Notes: generated by a model from the letters alone, not told the origin. DNA of 64,000 nucleotides from Lithobates sylvaticus (GCA_028564925.1 CM053026.1:594886661-594950660), one strand, 5' to 3'; shown: positions 30,935 to 42,086, counted from the first letter of the stretch. A program made the numbers and translations.

Positions 30935-33900
30935 TGAGACCCATTCCTCTTATATCAGAGACTGTCTAGTAGAATTCTTTAATAATAATGTAGGCTCTGT
31001 TCAAGATAGTACTATTCTTTGGAATGCCCACAAAGCATTCATAAGGGGAATTATTATACAACTCAGCGCCAGGGAGAGGAGGAAAAGATCACAGCGTCTA
31101 AACTTACTAACCTCAGAAATCAAAACATTAGAACACCTAAACCAATCCTCCCCTTCCCTGACAACTAAAGCTAAACTGGATTCCCTTAGGCTGGAACTCA
31201 GATCACACCTCCTACAATCCTATGAGAAGGCCCACAACTATTTTAAAGCAAATCACTACTCTACGGGAAATAAAGCGGGCAAACTTATGGCAAATAGACT
31301 TAAGGGTCATTACACCAAATCCAAAATTACGCATTTATTTCACCCCTCCTCCAAACAAAAACTGCTGGACCCCCAAAGCATTGCAGATGCTTTTAGCCAT
31401 TACTACAATACGCTATACAATCTAAAAGACGACACCTCTATTACCCAACCTTCCCTTCAAGACATAGATTCATTCCTTCAGGAAATTAACCTACCAAAGT
31501 TGTCTCAGGACCAATTGGCCATACTCAATTCCCCGATCACTAACCGGGAAGTTGAAACAATAATCAAAACCCTTCAGCCCAACAAATCACCCGCCCCTGA
31601 TGGCCTCACTAGCAATTACTATAAGCAATTCAGCTCAACTCTTGCACCCTTCTTGTCTTCAGTATGTAACGACGCTGCCTCTTCCTCCTCTCTCCCACCT
31701 GAAATGCTTAAAGCTTTAATTGTCACGTTGCCGAAGCCAGGCAAGGAACCAACTCAAGCGCAAAACTTCCGACCCATCTCGTTACTAAATGTGGATACGA
31801 AAATCTACGCTAAATTGATAGCTAACAGACTGCTTGAATTTATGCCCCAATTGATCCATAATGACCAATCAGGTTTCACCAAAGGCAGACAGGCATCTGA
31901 TGCCACAAGGCGAATTGTTAACATCATTCACACAGCTGAGACGAGTCGAACGCCTTCTCTGCTCCTCTCCTTGGACGCAGAGAAGGCGTTCGGTAGAGTC
32001 CACTGGCAATATCTCCGAGCCACCTTGACTAAATTTGGCTTCCAAGGCCCGATCCTCTCTGCCATAATGGCCTTATACTCCTCCCCATCCGCACAGGTGT
32101 ACACATCAGAGATGCTTTCCAAACCCTTTTGCATCACGAATGGCACCCGCCAAGGCTGCCCGCTCTCCCCGTTCATCTTCAACCTGGTGATGGAACCGCT
32201 GGCAGAACATGTTCGTCATGCACAGTCCATTTCTGGTTTTAAGATAGGCGATGTAGAGCACAAGATCAATCTTTTCGCAGACGATGTGATTTTGATGATC
32301 ACGAACCCCCATTCCTCACTGGCTTCAGTACAACTCCTTTTGCAGAGATTTAGTAGTGTTTCCTACTATAAGGTTAATGAACACAAATCATTCATCCTAG
32401 ACTTGGGCATGGATGCTATCACTAGTAATGTATTACGCACCATCTACCCCTACCCCTGGGCTGACACAGGTATCCCGTACTTAGGCATCACACTAACAAA
32501 ATCCTCTAAAAACCTTTTCTCGGCTAACTACACGGAAACCAAACAGATGTTACTCACTGAATCATCTAAACTTGCTAAATACGAATTCTCATGGGTCGGC
32601 CGTCTGGCGGCATTTAAAATGATGATATTGCCTAAACTTCTGTACACTTTTAGAGTTCTGCCCATCCCACTCTCAGCTTCATACCTCGCGTCCCTACAAT
32701 CTATCTTAAGTCAATACGTCTGGCAAAACAAAAAACCTAGATGTAACCATGCTAAGCTTATCAAACACAGAACTAGAGGAGGGATGGGATTCACTGATAT
32801 AAGAGATTACTACTTAGCAACAATTCTGTCTCAATTAAAAGACTGGATGCTTCCTACACCCACTACACTATGGGGATCTATTGAAAATTCTGCAACCCCA
32901 GGCCCAAATCTCCTAAACTGGCTGCTTAGCACCACTACCTCGTCCACCCCCTTCTTACAACATTATTCTCCCCCGATACAGGCATCCATCAAGGCATGGA
33001 AAACACTCCATCACACCGAATGGTCCCATCTTCCGACCAAACCAATTTGCATTCCACTTAATACTTTACAACACCTCGCCCCTGATCTACCTATACCACA
33101 TTGGATTAAGGCTCAGGTATCATCCACCCAGGAACTACGCACCACAATCATCGACAAGCCCTTGCACGAAATACAAAAGCCCCTAATAAAGACTTCTTGA
33201 CGTACCTCAGGCTACAAAAATGCCTCACAGCACACTCATCGCTGGAAGGAACCCTTCCCACAAAACTTTGGGAATATTTCTTCTCTAATAGCCCCACTTC
33301 TAAAGGGGTAGCAATCATTTATTCCACCCTACAGGAAAAACAGGTGTTTTGCAAATTTAAGCCTCTGATGGACTGGGAGTTGGACTTGCAGCTCCGATTC
33401 TCTGACCAGCAGTGGCTTTTCGCAATCAATTCCATATACAAGGCTACGACCTGTACTTCACTATGGGAACTCGCACAGAAAACACTTATGAGATGGTACA
33501 TGACCCCCTACAGAATAGCCAAATTCCACAAACCCACATCACCTGACTGCTGGAGACACTGTGGGCACACAGGGACTCTAATCCACATTCTATGGTCCTG
33601 CCCCCTACTACGACCGCTCTGGAATGACATTCAAGTCATGCTCCAGGAAATCTTACACTTTCCTATTACCCTATCCCCACAGCTAGCCCTACTCAACCTC
33701 ACTATAGATGACTTACTACCTGCTCATAGACATGTAGCCACACATGTCCTTCTAGCCACGAAACTCTTACTCACAAGGAACTGGAAAACCAATACTATCC
33801 CGCTTAGAACAGATATTGTTACCCTGGTCCAAACACACTTTACCTATGAGAACATGCTTGCAAGCAAGACTCACAAACATGCCAAGACCATGCAACTCTG

Positions 33901-33943
33901 GTCCCCCTGGTCCACTTGGTACTTTGACAATTATCACCGCTGA
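30935..33943 (+). pseudogene. L1 ORF2 remnant: reverse transcriptase and C-terminal knuckle
   Basis: The frame opens inside the linker after the endonuclease. The frame's apparent Met at 30903 belongs to the MITE, not to the LINE. The reverse transcriptase is well kept: LPKPGKEPTQAQNFRPISLLN, SLDAEKAFGRVHW (Gly where AFD is usual), GTRQGCPLSPFIF and FADDVIL. A stop at 33198-33200 with a frame change separates the last 248 residues. These carry CWRHCGHTGTLIHILWSC, the C-terminal Cys/His knuckle. It is one frameshift plus a 5' truncation, so the copy is dead but not old. Confidence 0.9.
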
Positions 33944-34270
33944 TTAAACTTTATCCTTCAAAGGATCCTGCTGCTCTCTCTCCTCTTTCTCTCCCACCTC
34001 GTTCTCTACCCCTCCTCCCCTATCACCCCATACCGAGATAATCTTTCAACTGTGCTCTCTTCAGGAAGTACTTCTTAAACCCGACATTACGGATTGTACT
34101 GTTTAGTTTTGTTTTCAATGCATTTACTCCAATTCTTAGTGAAGTTTTGACTCATGTCATTTCACCCATGTATGTTTGGTTTATGATCTTTGTCATCGGT
34201 TGAATTTTACATGTAACCGCATAACTTGTATCTTGAAAAGTTCAATAAAAATATTTGGAAAAAAAAATAA
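33944..34270 (+). other. 3' UTR and tail of the truncated L1
   Basis: It starts with a CT-rich stretch (about 33968-34030) and ends AATAAAAATATTTGG followed by A-rich sequence. Confidence 0.75.
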
Positions 34271-34284
34271 AAAAATAACCCAGC
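34271..34284. repeat. Second L1 target duplication, right
   Basis: AAAAATAACCCAGC, identical to 30921-30934. The MITE arm continues from here. Confidence 0.88.
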
Positions 34285-34576
34285 ATGTCAATACATATGT
34301 CCATCAATCAAATTCATCAAATCTGCATAAAGGCATAGAAAGTCTATATTAATGAAAATGGGACTCATTTACTCATAGTCTTTCTATGCCTTTAAGCAGA
34401 TTTGAATGATTGACATATGTATTGACATGCTGGGTTATTTGTAATAACGACTATGACCATTTTTGTGTACTAATTTAAAGGATGTGGCATCATGAAACTA
34501 CATAGACATGGATGAACTATAATTGTCCACTCTAGTCCTAAGCAGGAGGCTATGCTCGCATGATCACTGACCCAAT

Positions 34577-34584
34577 GACAGCAC
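34577..34584. repeat. hAT-like target duplication, left
   Basis: GACAGCAC, matching CACAGCAC at 42087-42094 in seven of eight positions. Confidence 0.7.
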
Positions 34585-34789
34585 CAGTGTTGGTCATCTT
34601 ACTTTAAAAAAGTAATTAGTTACGTTACAAATTACTTCTCCCAAAAAAGTAATTGAGTTAGTAACTCAGTTACTACATTGGAAAAGTAATTAGTTACTCA
34701 GAAAAGTAACTGTGATTTTTTTTTTTTATATTCTTAGGGGCGGGTCTAGTATTACTGTAAGCAAGGGGCGCGTTCCCCCCTGCACGTCT

Positions 34790-35030
34790 ATTTCCCCTCT
34801 GCACCCCCCTGCACGTCTGTTCCCCCCCACACATATATCTGTTTCCCCTCTGTACCCCACTACACATCTGTCCCCCCCACACACACATATATCTGTTTCC
34901 CCTCTGTACCCCACTACACATCTGTCCCCCCCACACACGTATATCTGTTCCCCCTCTGTACCCCACTACACGTCTGTTCCCCCCCACACACACATATATC
35001 TTTTCCCCCTCTGTACATCTGTCCCCCCCA
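34790..35030. repeat. C-rich minisatellite, about 57 bp
   Basis: About four units of CACACATATATCTGT, CCCCTCTGTACCCCACTACAC and TCTGTCCCCCC. It produces long spurious frames on both strands. Confidence 0.85.
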
Positions 35031-35200
35031 AACTCACGGATCGGATCGTTGCTTGGATCAGAGTCCCGGATCATTTTTCGGATCAGCAAATAATAATTGA
35101 ATTTGCAAAAACCTCCACCACCATAAAGCCCCCACTGTAATATGCACAATCTCACCCACTGTAATATCCACGTCATCTCCTCAACTGTAATATTGGCTGA

Positions 35201-35205
35201 GTATG
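35201..35205. repeat. Chromovirus target duplication, left
   Basis: GTATG, repeated at 41035-41039. Confidence 0.85.
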
Positions 35206-35940
35206 TGTTAGGTACCTGAGTGGTGAGCCTGACTTCGCTGGGAGAGGGCCTCTCTTACGGCTCTGGTTCAGGGCCCACTGGAGTGGAAACAGTGGTCCCG
35301 TGAGCACAGCGGGGTAGGAGTGCCTGGAATGGATGCTGTGGGAGACGTAGCTGATCAGTAGCGATCTCCTGGATGTTGAAGCAGCAGAGACTGGCAGGTA
35401 GCGGAGCAGGGTCCGGATGTAGGGTGACCCCGAGATGGCGTCAGCAACTCTGGAAGTATGCAGCATGCAGGGAGCAGGCAGAGGGGTCGTCAGGCAGGCC
35501 GGGTCTGGATACACTTTGGCAGGCAGGTAAGTGGGCACAGGCAATGGAGAGGTCAGACAGGCAGGAGATCAGCGTTCAGGTATCAGTCCAAGCAGAGTCA
35601 ACAGGCCGGAATCAGGAGTGGAGAAGGCAGCAGAGTCAAGTGGAAGCCGGATCAGGTAAACAGGAGTACACAACAGAGGCAGGTTAAACAAGGGGCAAAC
35701 TGCAGACGAACAGCACTTGACATGTGCAGCTGTCATTCTTTTAAAGGCCAACTGGCGCCAAACAGCGCTAACGCGTCACGTGTGCGCCCGCGACGCACGT
35801 GCCCGCGCTTGCTGCGCACGCGCGCGCGCCTGAGGAGTACGACGGCGCGTACCCTCGTTTCGACGCCCGGACGAATCAGCGGCGCGTGTGCGCATGCGCG
35901 CGCGCCGATTCGACCGTACGTCGCAAGTGGAGCCCTGACA
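35206..35940 (-). repeat. 3' LTR of the whole-looking chromovirus
   Basis: 735 bp, with ends TGTTAGG...CCTGACA on the plus strand. It contains the complement of the predicted RNA 5' end (35706-35714). Confidence 0.92.
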
Positions 35941-38900
35941 TTGCCCCCCACAAGGGGCAACCTCCGGGTGCCCAGTTGGTCATCCTTCTCAGGGTGTGAA
36001 ATGAAAAAAGCACGAATTAGTCTTCCAGCATGTATATTGTCCTCAGGTTCCCAAGAATTGCTTTCTGGGCCGAAGCCCTTCCATTTGATTAGAAACTGTC
36101 TTTGCCCTTGTCGCCTTCTACAGTCTAGAACAACTTCTACCTCGTACTCCTCGTTTCCATCCACTAGGACAGGTTCAGGAGGCCCGGACTCCCTATTGGG
36201 GAAGGGATCGGGTACCGAGGGTTTCAATAGAGAGACATGAAACACAGGATGTATCTTCATGGTGTCTGGCAGGGACAGTTCATAGGACACCTCATTAATC
36301 CTCCTCTTTACAGGAAAAGGGCCCAGGAACTTGGGTGCCAACTTCTTAGAGGGACAGGTTAACTTTAAATTAGAAGAGGAAAGCCATACCTGATCCCCGA
36401 TTTGCAGATTCAACTCTCCCCTCCTCTTTTGGTCAAAGGCTTTCTTACTGTCCGCCTGGGCCTTGGTTATGGCTTCCTGGAGGATTTGGTTGTTGCGGCT
36501 TAGGAAGGTCACTGCGTCCTGGACCGCTGGAACTGAGGACTCTGTAAGAAAATCTGGTAGAAATGTTAAATGGAACCCATAATTGGCGAAAAACGGGGAC
36601 TGTCCCGTGGTCGAGTGGCTGGCGTTGTTGTACGCGAATTCTGCTAAGGGCAGCAGAGAAACCCAATCATCTTGCACAAATGAAGTGAAACACCTAATAT
36701 ATTGTTCGAGGGTCTGGTTTGTGCGCTCAGTCTGCCCATTAGTTTGAGGGTGGTAAGCTGAGGATAGGGCCAGCTCAATCTTTAGACTATCACACAGTGC
36801 CCTCCAAAACCGCGAGGTGAACTGGACTCCCCTGTCCGAGACTATATTCTTGGGTACCCCGTGTAACCTAACGATCTCTCGGATAAAAACACGGGCCGTC
36901 TCTGCTGCAGATGGGGTTCCCCTTAGGGGTAGGAAGTGGGCCATCTTTGAGAGTCGGTCAACGACTACAAAGATGGCCGTGTGATCTTCAGAGGGGGGCA
37001 GCTCGACTATAAAGTCCATCGTTATCATACGCCAGGGTCGATCAGGTGCAGGTAGAGGCTTGAGTAGGCCCCAGGCCCGGCCCCTAGTAGTCTTGCTTCG
37101 GGAGCACACTGGGCATGAACTGACATACTTGGAGCAGAATTCCTTCAGACCAGGCCACCAGAAGGTGCGCTGCACCAAGTCAAGAGTCTTTCGGGCCCCA
37201 AAGTGTCCTGCTAGTGGGTGATCGTGGAGGAGGGCCAATACTTTAACCCGGATGGGTTCGGGAACAAACACCTGGCTGTCCTTCCAGAGAAGCCCCTCTC
37301 TACGATTTAGTGAAAGTCCTGGGGGAAGGAGCGGGTTCAGGGAGGCCTCCCTGATCTGGGACAGTAAATCCGGCTGTAGTAGAAGGAAGTTGCTTGCAGG
37401 GAGGATGGTATCAGGAGGTGTGGAGTCTTTAGGGCAGTCGAACATGCGTGAAAGCGCATCTGGCTTTACATTTTTAGATCCAGGCCGGTAGGTAATGTGG
37501 AAGCTGAAACGTGAAAAGAAGAGGGCCCAGCGGGCTTGTCGTGGTTTTAGACGTTTTGCCGTCCTTAAGTACTCAAGATTCTTGTGGTCCGTGTAAATTA
37601 GTACAGGGTGGACTGCTCCCTCCAGCAAGTACCTCCATTCCTCCAGCGCTGATTTTATGGCTAGCAGTTCTCGGTCACCGACATCGTAGTTCCTTTCTGC
37701 GGGTGAAAGTTTCCGGGAAAAGAAGCCCACAGGGTGCATTAGGTCCTTATTGCCCTGGCGTTGGGAGACCACGGCCCCCACTGCTACCTCAGAGGCATCC
37801 ACTTCCAGGATGTATGGGAGAGATGGGTCAGGGTGACTGAGGATGGGAGCGGATGTGAATCGCTCCTTGAGTTTCACAAACGCCTCCTGGGCCTCTGGAC
37901 CCCAATGAAACCGTACATTCTGCCTTGTTAGCTGTGTGATTGGTGAGATGATGGCCGAGAACCCCTTGATGAACTTTCTGTAAAAATTAGCAAATCCGAC
38001 AAAACGCTGCACACCCTTCTTGTCAGAGGGTGGCGGCCAGTCCAGCACAGCCGTTACCTTCTGCGGGTCCATCTCGATGCCTGCTGGGGAGATCTGAAGA
38101 CCCAAGAATTGGATGCTCTGCTGCTCGAAGGTGCACTTCTCTGCTTTCGCGTACAATCCGTGCTGACGAAGACGGAGTAAGACTCGGCCCACATGCCCCC
38201 GATGCTGCTCAAGCGTTCTGGAGAAGATTAGGATGTCATCCAAGTATACAATGACAAAAATGTCCAGGAAGTCCCTGAAGACCTCATTTATGAGGTGCTG
38301 GAAAGTAGCCGGGGCATTACAAAGGCCGAAGGGCATAACTAAGTATTCGTAATGCCCAAAACGGGTACGAAATGCAGTCTTCCATTCATCACCTGATCGG
38401 ATGCGAACCAGGTTATAGGCCCCTCTTAAGTCCAGTTTGGAGAATATGGTGGCCGCTCTTAGTTTTTGAAACAGTTCCGGTATTAAGGGTAAGGGATAGC
38501 GATTTTTAATTGTAACTTTATTTAGCTCCCGGTAGTCCACACAGGGTCGGAGTGACTGGTCTTTCTTGGTTACAAAGAATATGCCGGCCCCTGCGGGTGA
38601 GGTGGAGTGACGTATAAACCCCTTCTTTAGGTTCTCCGAAATGTAGGCCTTCAGGGCCTCTTGTTCCTTCTCGGAAAGGGGGAAGATACGCCCGAACGGA
38701 ATCTCGGCCCCCGGCAAAAGTTCTATGGGACAATCATAGGTGCGGTGTGGGGGTAGGGTGTCCGCTCCCCGTTTACTAAAGACGTCTAAGAATTCATGGT
38801 ATGGTTCCGGTACCGCTTGGATCAGGTCAGTATCAGAGTCCAGACAAAGAAGCGTAGCGGGTTGTACCGGAGCTTCGTGTAAGCAATGTTCCAGGCAGTA

Positions 38901-40286
38901 GGGGGACTGGAACTTGACCTCCCCTGTGGACCAGCAGATGGTCGGATCGTGTGCCTGCAACCAGGGGATGCCCAGGATCACTGGGAACAGGGGGGACGAG
39001 ATTACGTCCAAGGTTAACAGTTCCTGGTGGTGGAGAGAAGAGATAGTGAACAGAGGTTGGGTCTCCTGGACAACTTGGCCCGATTTAATGCGGGAACCGT
39101 CAGCCAGGAAGACGGATAGTCCGCGGGCCTTCCTCTGAAGAGGAATGTCGTGCCGGCTGGCAAAGGTGGTATCGATGAAACAGCTGCAGGCTCCTGAATC
39201 AAGGATGGCGTTGGTGCGAATCGTCCTTCCCAGGAACTGAAAAGACAGGGGTAGAGAGATGTGGGTGGCATGGACTGGTAAGTGAGCAGAGTTGATTGAC
39301 ACAGACGAAAGGCACTTACGCAGCTTGCTCGGGCAACTGTTCACAAAGTGTCCGGGCCCACCACAGTACAGGCACAAATTTAGTTGACGGCGTCGGGCAC
39401 GTTCCTCCAGAGACAGAGTGGGTCGCATGAGACCAAGCTGCATCGGCTCGCCGGCATCGGGAAGAGGATGGGCAGGGGCCATTGGCTGAGCGGGCATGTA
39501 ACGGCCAGCCGGTAATGGAGCCCTTGCGGTCATCCAAGCCGGACGGTGGACTTGAGCGGATCTCTCGACTCTGCGTTCCCGGAGCCGACGGTCAATTTGT
39601 ATGCTCAAAGTTATCAGGCCCTCCAAAGTGTCTGGGGTGCCCACTCGGGCAAGTTCATCCTTTAGGCCTTCGGAGAGGCCCATGCGGAACTGATGCCTTA
39701 AAGCCGAGTCATTCCACTGGGTGTCTGCGCTCCATCGTCTAAAGTCTGTCACATAGTCCTCGGCCGTTCTGCGGCCTTGCTGGAGCGCAGATAGAGCAGA
39801 CTCGGCTGTGGTGGTTAGCTGGGGGTCCTCGTAAAGTTGCGCCATGGCTTCCAGGAAAGACGAGAGGGACTGCGTCAGCATGCTATTTCCCTCCAGCAGG
39901 CGATGAGCCCAAATCTGAGGTTCGCCCTGCAGCAGGGAGATTACGAACCCCACTTTGGTGGCCTCTAGGGAGAAGGTTCTGGGTTGAAGAGCAAAGTATA
40001 ACTGGCAGGCGTTGCGGAAGACACGGAATTTGGAACGATCTCCGGAGAAGCGATCAGGAACAGGTACTCTGGGTTCAGGAGGCAGCATCACCACCGCAGG
40101 AGGAGTAGCAGGTGTTGCAGAAGGTTGCGGAGATGTAGGAGCCGCAACATTGGGGTCAGCAAGTTGCTGCACTCGACCTTCCAGTCTGGTATACCCTTCT
40201 TGCAGGGATTGCACCGCCTGAGTGAGGGCTGCCAGGTGTGAGCAGAACTCCTTCATGGCAGAGGCTTCTCCCGCAGGCTCAGTCAT
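35733..40286 (-). CDS. Chromovirus gag-pol polyprotein
   Basis: One uninterrupted frame. Parts in order: a Sushi-type capsid region, the gag zinc knuckle CLYCGGPGHFVNSCP, a retropepsin with DSGACSCF, reverse transcriptase with VYLDDIL, RNase H, zinc-binding integrase and a C-terminal chromodomain (FLIKWKGFGPESNSWEP). The likely start is the ATG 12 bases inside the 5' LTR. The C-terminus runs into the 3' LTR. The capsid part resembles the family from which mammalian PEG10 and RTL genes were derived, but the LTRs show this is an element, not a host gene. Confidence 0.93.
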   Translation of the reverse strand: MTEPAGEASAMKEFCSHLAALTQAVQSLQEGYTRLEGRVQQLADPNVAAPTSPQPSATPATPPAVVMLPPEPRVPVPDRFSGDRSKFRVFRNACQLYFALQPRTFSLEATKVGFVISLLQGEPQIWAHRLLEGNSMLTQSLSSFLEAMAQLYEDPQLTTTAESALSALQQGRRTAEDYVTDFRRWSADTQWNDSALRHQFRMGLSEGLKDELARVGTPDTLEGLITLSIQIDRRLRERRVERSAQVHRPAWMTARAPLPAGRYMPAQPMAPAHPLPDAGEPMQLGLMRPTLSLEERARRRQLNLCLYCGGPGHFVNSCPSKLRKCLSSVSINSAHLPVHATHISLPLSFQFLGRTIRTNAILDSGACSCFIDTTFASRHDIPLQRKARGLSVFLADGSRIKSGQVVQETQPLFTISSLHHQELLTLDVISSPLFPVILGIPWLQAHDPTICWSTGEVKFQSPYCLEHCLHEAPVQPATLLCLDSDTDLIQAVPEPYHEFLDVFSKRGADTLPPHRTYDCPIELLPGAEIPFGRIFPLSEKEQEALKAYISENLKKGFIRHSTSPAGAGIFFVTKKDQSLRPCVDYRELNKVTIKNRYPLPLIPELFQKLRAATIFSKLDLRGAYNLVRIRSGDEWKTAFRTRFGHYEYLVMPFGLCNAPATFQHLINEVFRDFLDIFVIVYLDDILIFSRTLEQHRGHVGRVLLRLRQHGLYAKAEKCTFEQQSIQFLGLQISPAGIEMDPQKVTAVLDWPPPSDKKGVQRFVGFANFYRKFIKGFSAIISPITQLTRQNVRFHWGPEAQEAFVKLKERFTSAPILSHPDPSLPYILEVDASEVAVGAVVSQRQGNKDLMHPVGFFSRKLSPAERNYDVGDRELLAIKSALEEWRYLLEGAVHPVLIYTDHKNLEYLRTAKRLKPRQARWALFFSRFSFHITYRPGSKNVKPDALSRMFDCPKDSTPPDTILPASNFLLLQPDLLSQIREASLNPLLPPGLSLNRREGLLWKDSQVFVPEPIRVKVLALLHDHPLAGHFGARKTLDLVQRTFWWPGLKEFCSKYVSSCPVCSRSKTTRGRAWGLLKPLPAPDRPWRMITMDFIVELPPSEDHTAIFVVVDRLSKMAHFLPLRGTPSAAETARVFIREIVRLHGVPKNIVSDRGVQFTSRFWRALCDSLKIELALSSAYHPQTNGQTERTNQTLEQYIRCFTSFVQDDWVSLLPLAEFAYNNASHSTTGQSPFFANYGFHLTFLPDFLTESSVPAVQDAVTFLSRNNQILQEAITKAQADSKKAFDQKRRGELNLQIGDQVWLSSSNLKLTCPSKKLAPKFLGPFPVKRRINEVSYELSLPDTMKIHPVFHVSLLKPSVPDPFPNRESGPPEPVLVDGNEEYEVEVVLDCRRRQGQRQFLIKWKGFGPESNSWEPEDNIHAGRLIRAFFISHPEKDDQLGTRRLPLVGGNVRAPLATYGRIGARACAHAPLIRPGVETRVRAVVLLRRARVRSKRGHVRRGRTRDALALFGASWPLKE

Positions 40287-40298
40287 GGCTGTTCGTAC
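40287..40298 (-). promoter_or_regulatory. Putative self-priming site next to the 5' LTR
   Basis: The 12-nt leader between LTR and gag contains ACGAACAGC, complementary to GCTGTTCGT at the predicted RNA start in the LTR (complement of 40800-40808). No tRNA-type TGG primer site is present. Tf1/Sushi elements are known to self-prime this way. Confidence 0.6.
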
Positions 40299-41034
40299 TG
40301 TTAGGTACCTGAGTGGTGAGCCTGACTTCGCTGGGAGAGGGCCTCTCTTACGGCTCTGGTTCAGGGCCCACTGGAGTGGAAACAGTGGTCCCGTGAGCAC
40401 AGCGGGGTAGGAGTGCCTGGAATGGATGCTGTGGGAGACGTAGCTGATCAGTAGCGATCTCCTGGATGTTGAAGCAGCAGAGACTGGCAGGTAGCGGAGC
40501 AGGGTCCGGATGTAGGGTGACCCCGAGATGGCGTCAGCAACTCTGGAAGTATGCAGCATGCAGGGAGCAGGCAGAGGGGTCGTCAGGCAGGCCGGGTCTG
40601 GATACACTTTGGCAGGCAGGTAAGTGGGCACAGGCAATGGAGAGGTCAGACAGGCAGGAGATCAGCGTTCAGGTATCAGTCCAAAGCAGAGTCAACAGGC
40701 CGGAATCAGGAGTGGAGAAGGCAGCAGAGTCAAGTGGAAGCCGGATCAGGTAAACAGGAGTACACAACAGAGGCAGGTTAAACAAGGGGCAAACTGCAGA
40801 CGAACAGCACTTGACATGTGCAGCTGTCATTCTTTTAAAGGCCAACTGGCGCCAAACAGCGCTAACGCGTCACGTGTGCGCCCGCGACGCACGTGCCCGC
40901 GCTCGCTGCGCACGCGCGCGCGCCTGAGGAGTACGACGGCGCGTACCCTCGTTTCGACGCCCGGACGAATCAGCGGCGCGTGTGCGCATGCGCGCGCGCC
41001 GATTCGACCGTACGTCGCAAGTGGAGCCCTGACA
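40299..41034 (-). repeat. 5' LTR of the whole-looking chromovirus
   Basis: 736 bp, nearly identical to 35206-35940. A TTTAAAA box lies about 29 bases ahead of the predicted RNA start. Confidence 0.92.
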
Positions 41035-41765
41035 GTATGGCTGGGTACGGCTGAGCATGGCTGGGTACAGCTGGGTATCGCCGAGTATGGCTGGGTATTA
41101 CCGTGTATTGCAGAGTATGGCTGGGTATTACCGAGTATGGCTGGGTATGGCCGAGTATTGGCAGGGTGTGGCAGAGTATTGGCAGGGTGTATTGCAGGGT
41201 GTTGCAGAGTATTGGCAGGGTGTTGCAGAGTATTGGCAGGGTATTGGCAGGGTATTGCAGAGTATTGGCAGGGTGTTGCAGAGTATGGCTGGGTATTACC
41301 GAGTATTGCAGAGTATGGCTGGGTATTACCGAGTATTGCAGAGTATTGCAAAGTATGGCTGGGTATTACAGAGTATTGCAGAGTATGGCTGGATATTACG
41401 GGGTATTGCAGAGTATGGCTGGGTATGGCAGAGTATTGCAGAGTATGGCTAGGTATTACGGGGTATTGCAGAGTATGGCTGGGTATGGCAGAGTATGGAT
41501 GGGTATTACGGGGTATTGCAGAGTATGGCAGAGTATGGCTGGGTATGACAGGGTGTTGCAGAGTATTGGCAGGGTGTTGCAGAGTATTGCAGGGTGTTAC
41601 AGAGTATTGGCAGGGTGTTGCAGAGTATTGGCAGAGTATTGGCAGAGTATTGGCAGAGTATTGGCAGAGTGTTGCAGAGTATTGGCAGAGTATTGGCAGA
41701 GTATTGGCAGAGTATTACCTGGGTATTGGCTGGTATTGCAGAGTATTGGCAGGGTATGTGCTGGC
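41035..41765. repeat. GTATGGCTGG/GTATTGGCAG minisatellite
   Basis: Dozens of 9-10-bp half units such as GAGTATGGCTGG, GTATTGCA and GAGTATTGGCAG. The copy just left of the chromovirus (GGCTGAGTATG) shows that the array was its target. Long frames here are artefacts of the repeat. Confidence 0.9.
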
Positions 41766-42086
41766 ATCCGATCTCTCCCCTCCACTGTACAGATCTGTAC
41801 ACAGAGGGGAGAGAGGAACCGGCGTCATTTGACGGAGCAATCACATTGTAAACGGCCGACGGGTGCACCAAGATGGCCGCCGCTCCGGAGCTAGGCCGGA
41901 GCCGCGGCCTTTCCTAAGGCCGCGGACGGCTCTGCGGATCGCGGCGAGTAATTGCGGTAACGCCGCCCCAGTAATGGGAACGGCGTTACCGCGAGGGGAA
42001 GAGTAATCAGTTAGATTACTCGTTACCCTCTAAAGTAACGGCGTTACATAACGCCGTTTACTTTAATTGCGTTTCTTACATCACTG
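41766..42086. other. Right subterminal region of the hAT-like element
   Basis: GC-rich with hairpins (for example CTCTCCCCTC with GAGGGGAGAG around TGTACAGATCTGTACA, and GGCCGCGGCC...). It then runs into TTACTCGTTACC and the terminal CATCACTG. Confidence 0.65.

Larger units (their letters stand above)
30935..34270 (+). mobile_element. 5'-truncated L1-clade LINE
   Basis: A 3.3 kb copy lacking ORF1 and the endonuclease, flanked by 14-bp duplications. It ends with AATAAA (34244) and an A-rich tail. 5' truncation is the usual result of incomplete target-primed reverse transcription. A pyrimidine-rich tract directly follows the stop codon, as in the full-length L1 upstream. Confidence 0.92.
30902..34461. 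mobile_element. Hairpin MITE split by an L1
   Basis: With 30935-34270 and one duplication removed, the ends AATGGTCACAGTGGTTATT and (complement) AATGGTCATAGTCGTTATT form an inverted repeat of about 95 bp around a loop of about 27 bp. It has no coding capacity. The superfamily is not assigned because no clear target duplication was seen. Confidence 0.75.
35206..41034 (-). mobile_element. Sushi-type chromovirus (Ty3/gypsy), looks whole and young
   Basis: LTRs at 35206-35940 and 40299-41034 differ at only about two positions, so the insertion is recent. The LTRs start TG and end CA, with a 5-bp GTATG duplication. One continuous gag-pol frame fills the interior. It inserted into the minisatellite of the hAT-like element. 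Tf1/Sushi-group kinship is supported by the chromodomain, the single gag-pol frame and the self-priming layout. Confidence 0.93.
34585..42086. mobile_element. Non-autonomous hAT-like element with internal minisatellites
   Basis: The ends read CAGTGTTGGTCATC and, on the complement, CAGTGATGTAAG. Both are followed by AGTAA/TTACT-rich subterminal sequence (AAAAAGTAATTAGTTAC) known from many vertebrate hAT ends. An 8-bp duplication with one mismatch flanks it. No transposase is seen. The interior consists of two minisatellites and GC-rich hairpins, and it is interrupted by the chromovirus at 35206-41034. Confidence 0.75.

Noticed and set aside
35733-40286. Host gene of the PEG10/RTL type
   Set aside because: Similar capsid, but LTRs, 5-bp target duplications and a full pol show a retroelement.
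41057-41894. Long tyrosine/valine-rich frames
   Set aside because: They arise from the GTATGGCTGG minisatellite, and several frames are open at once.
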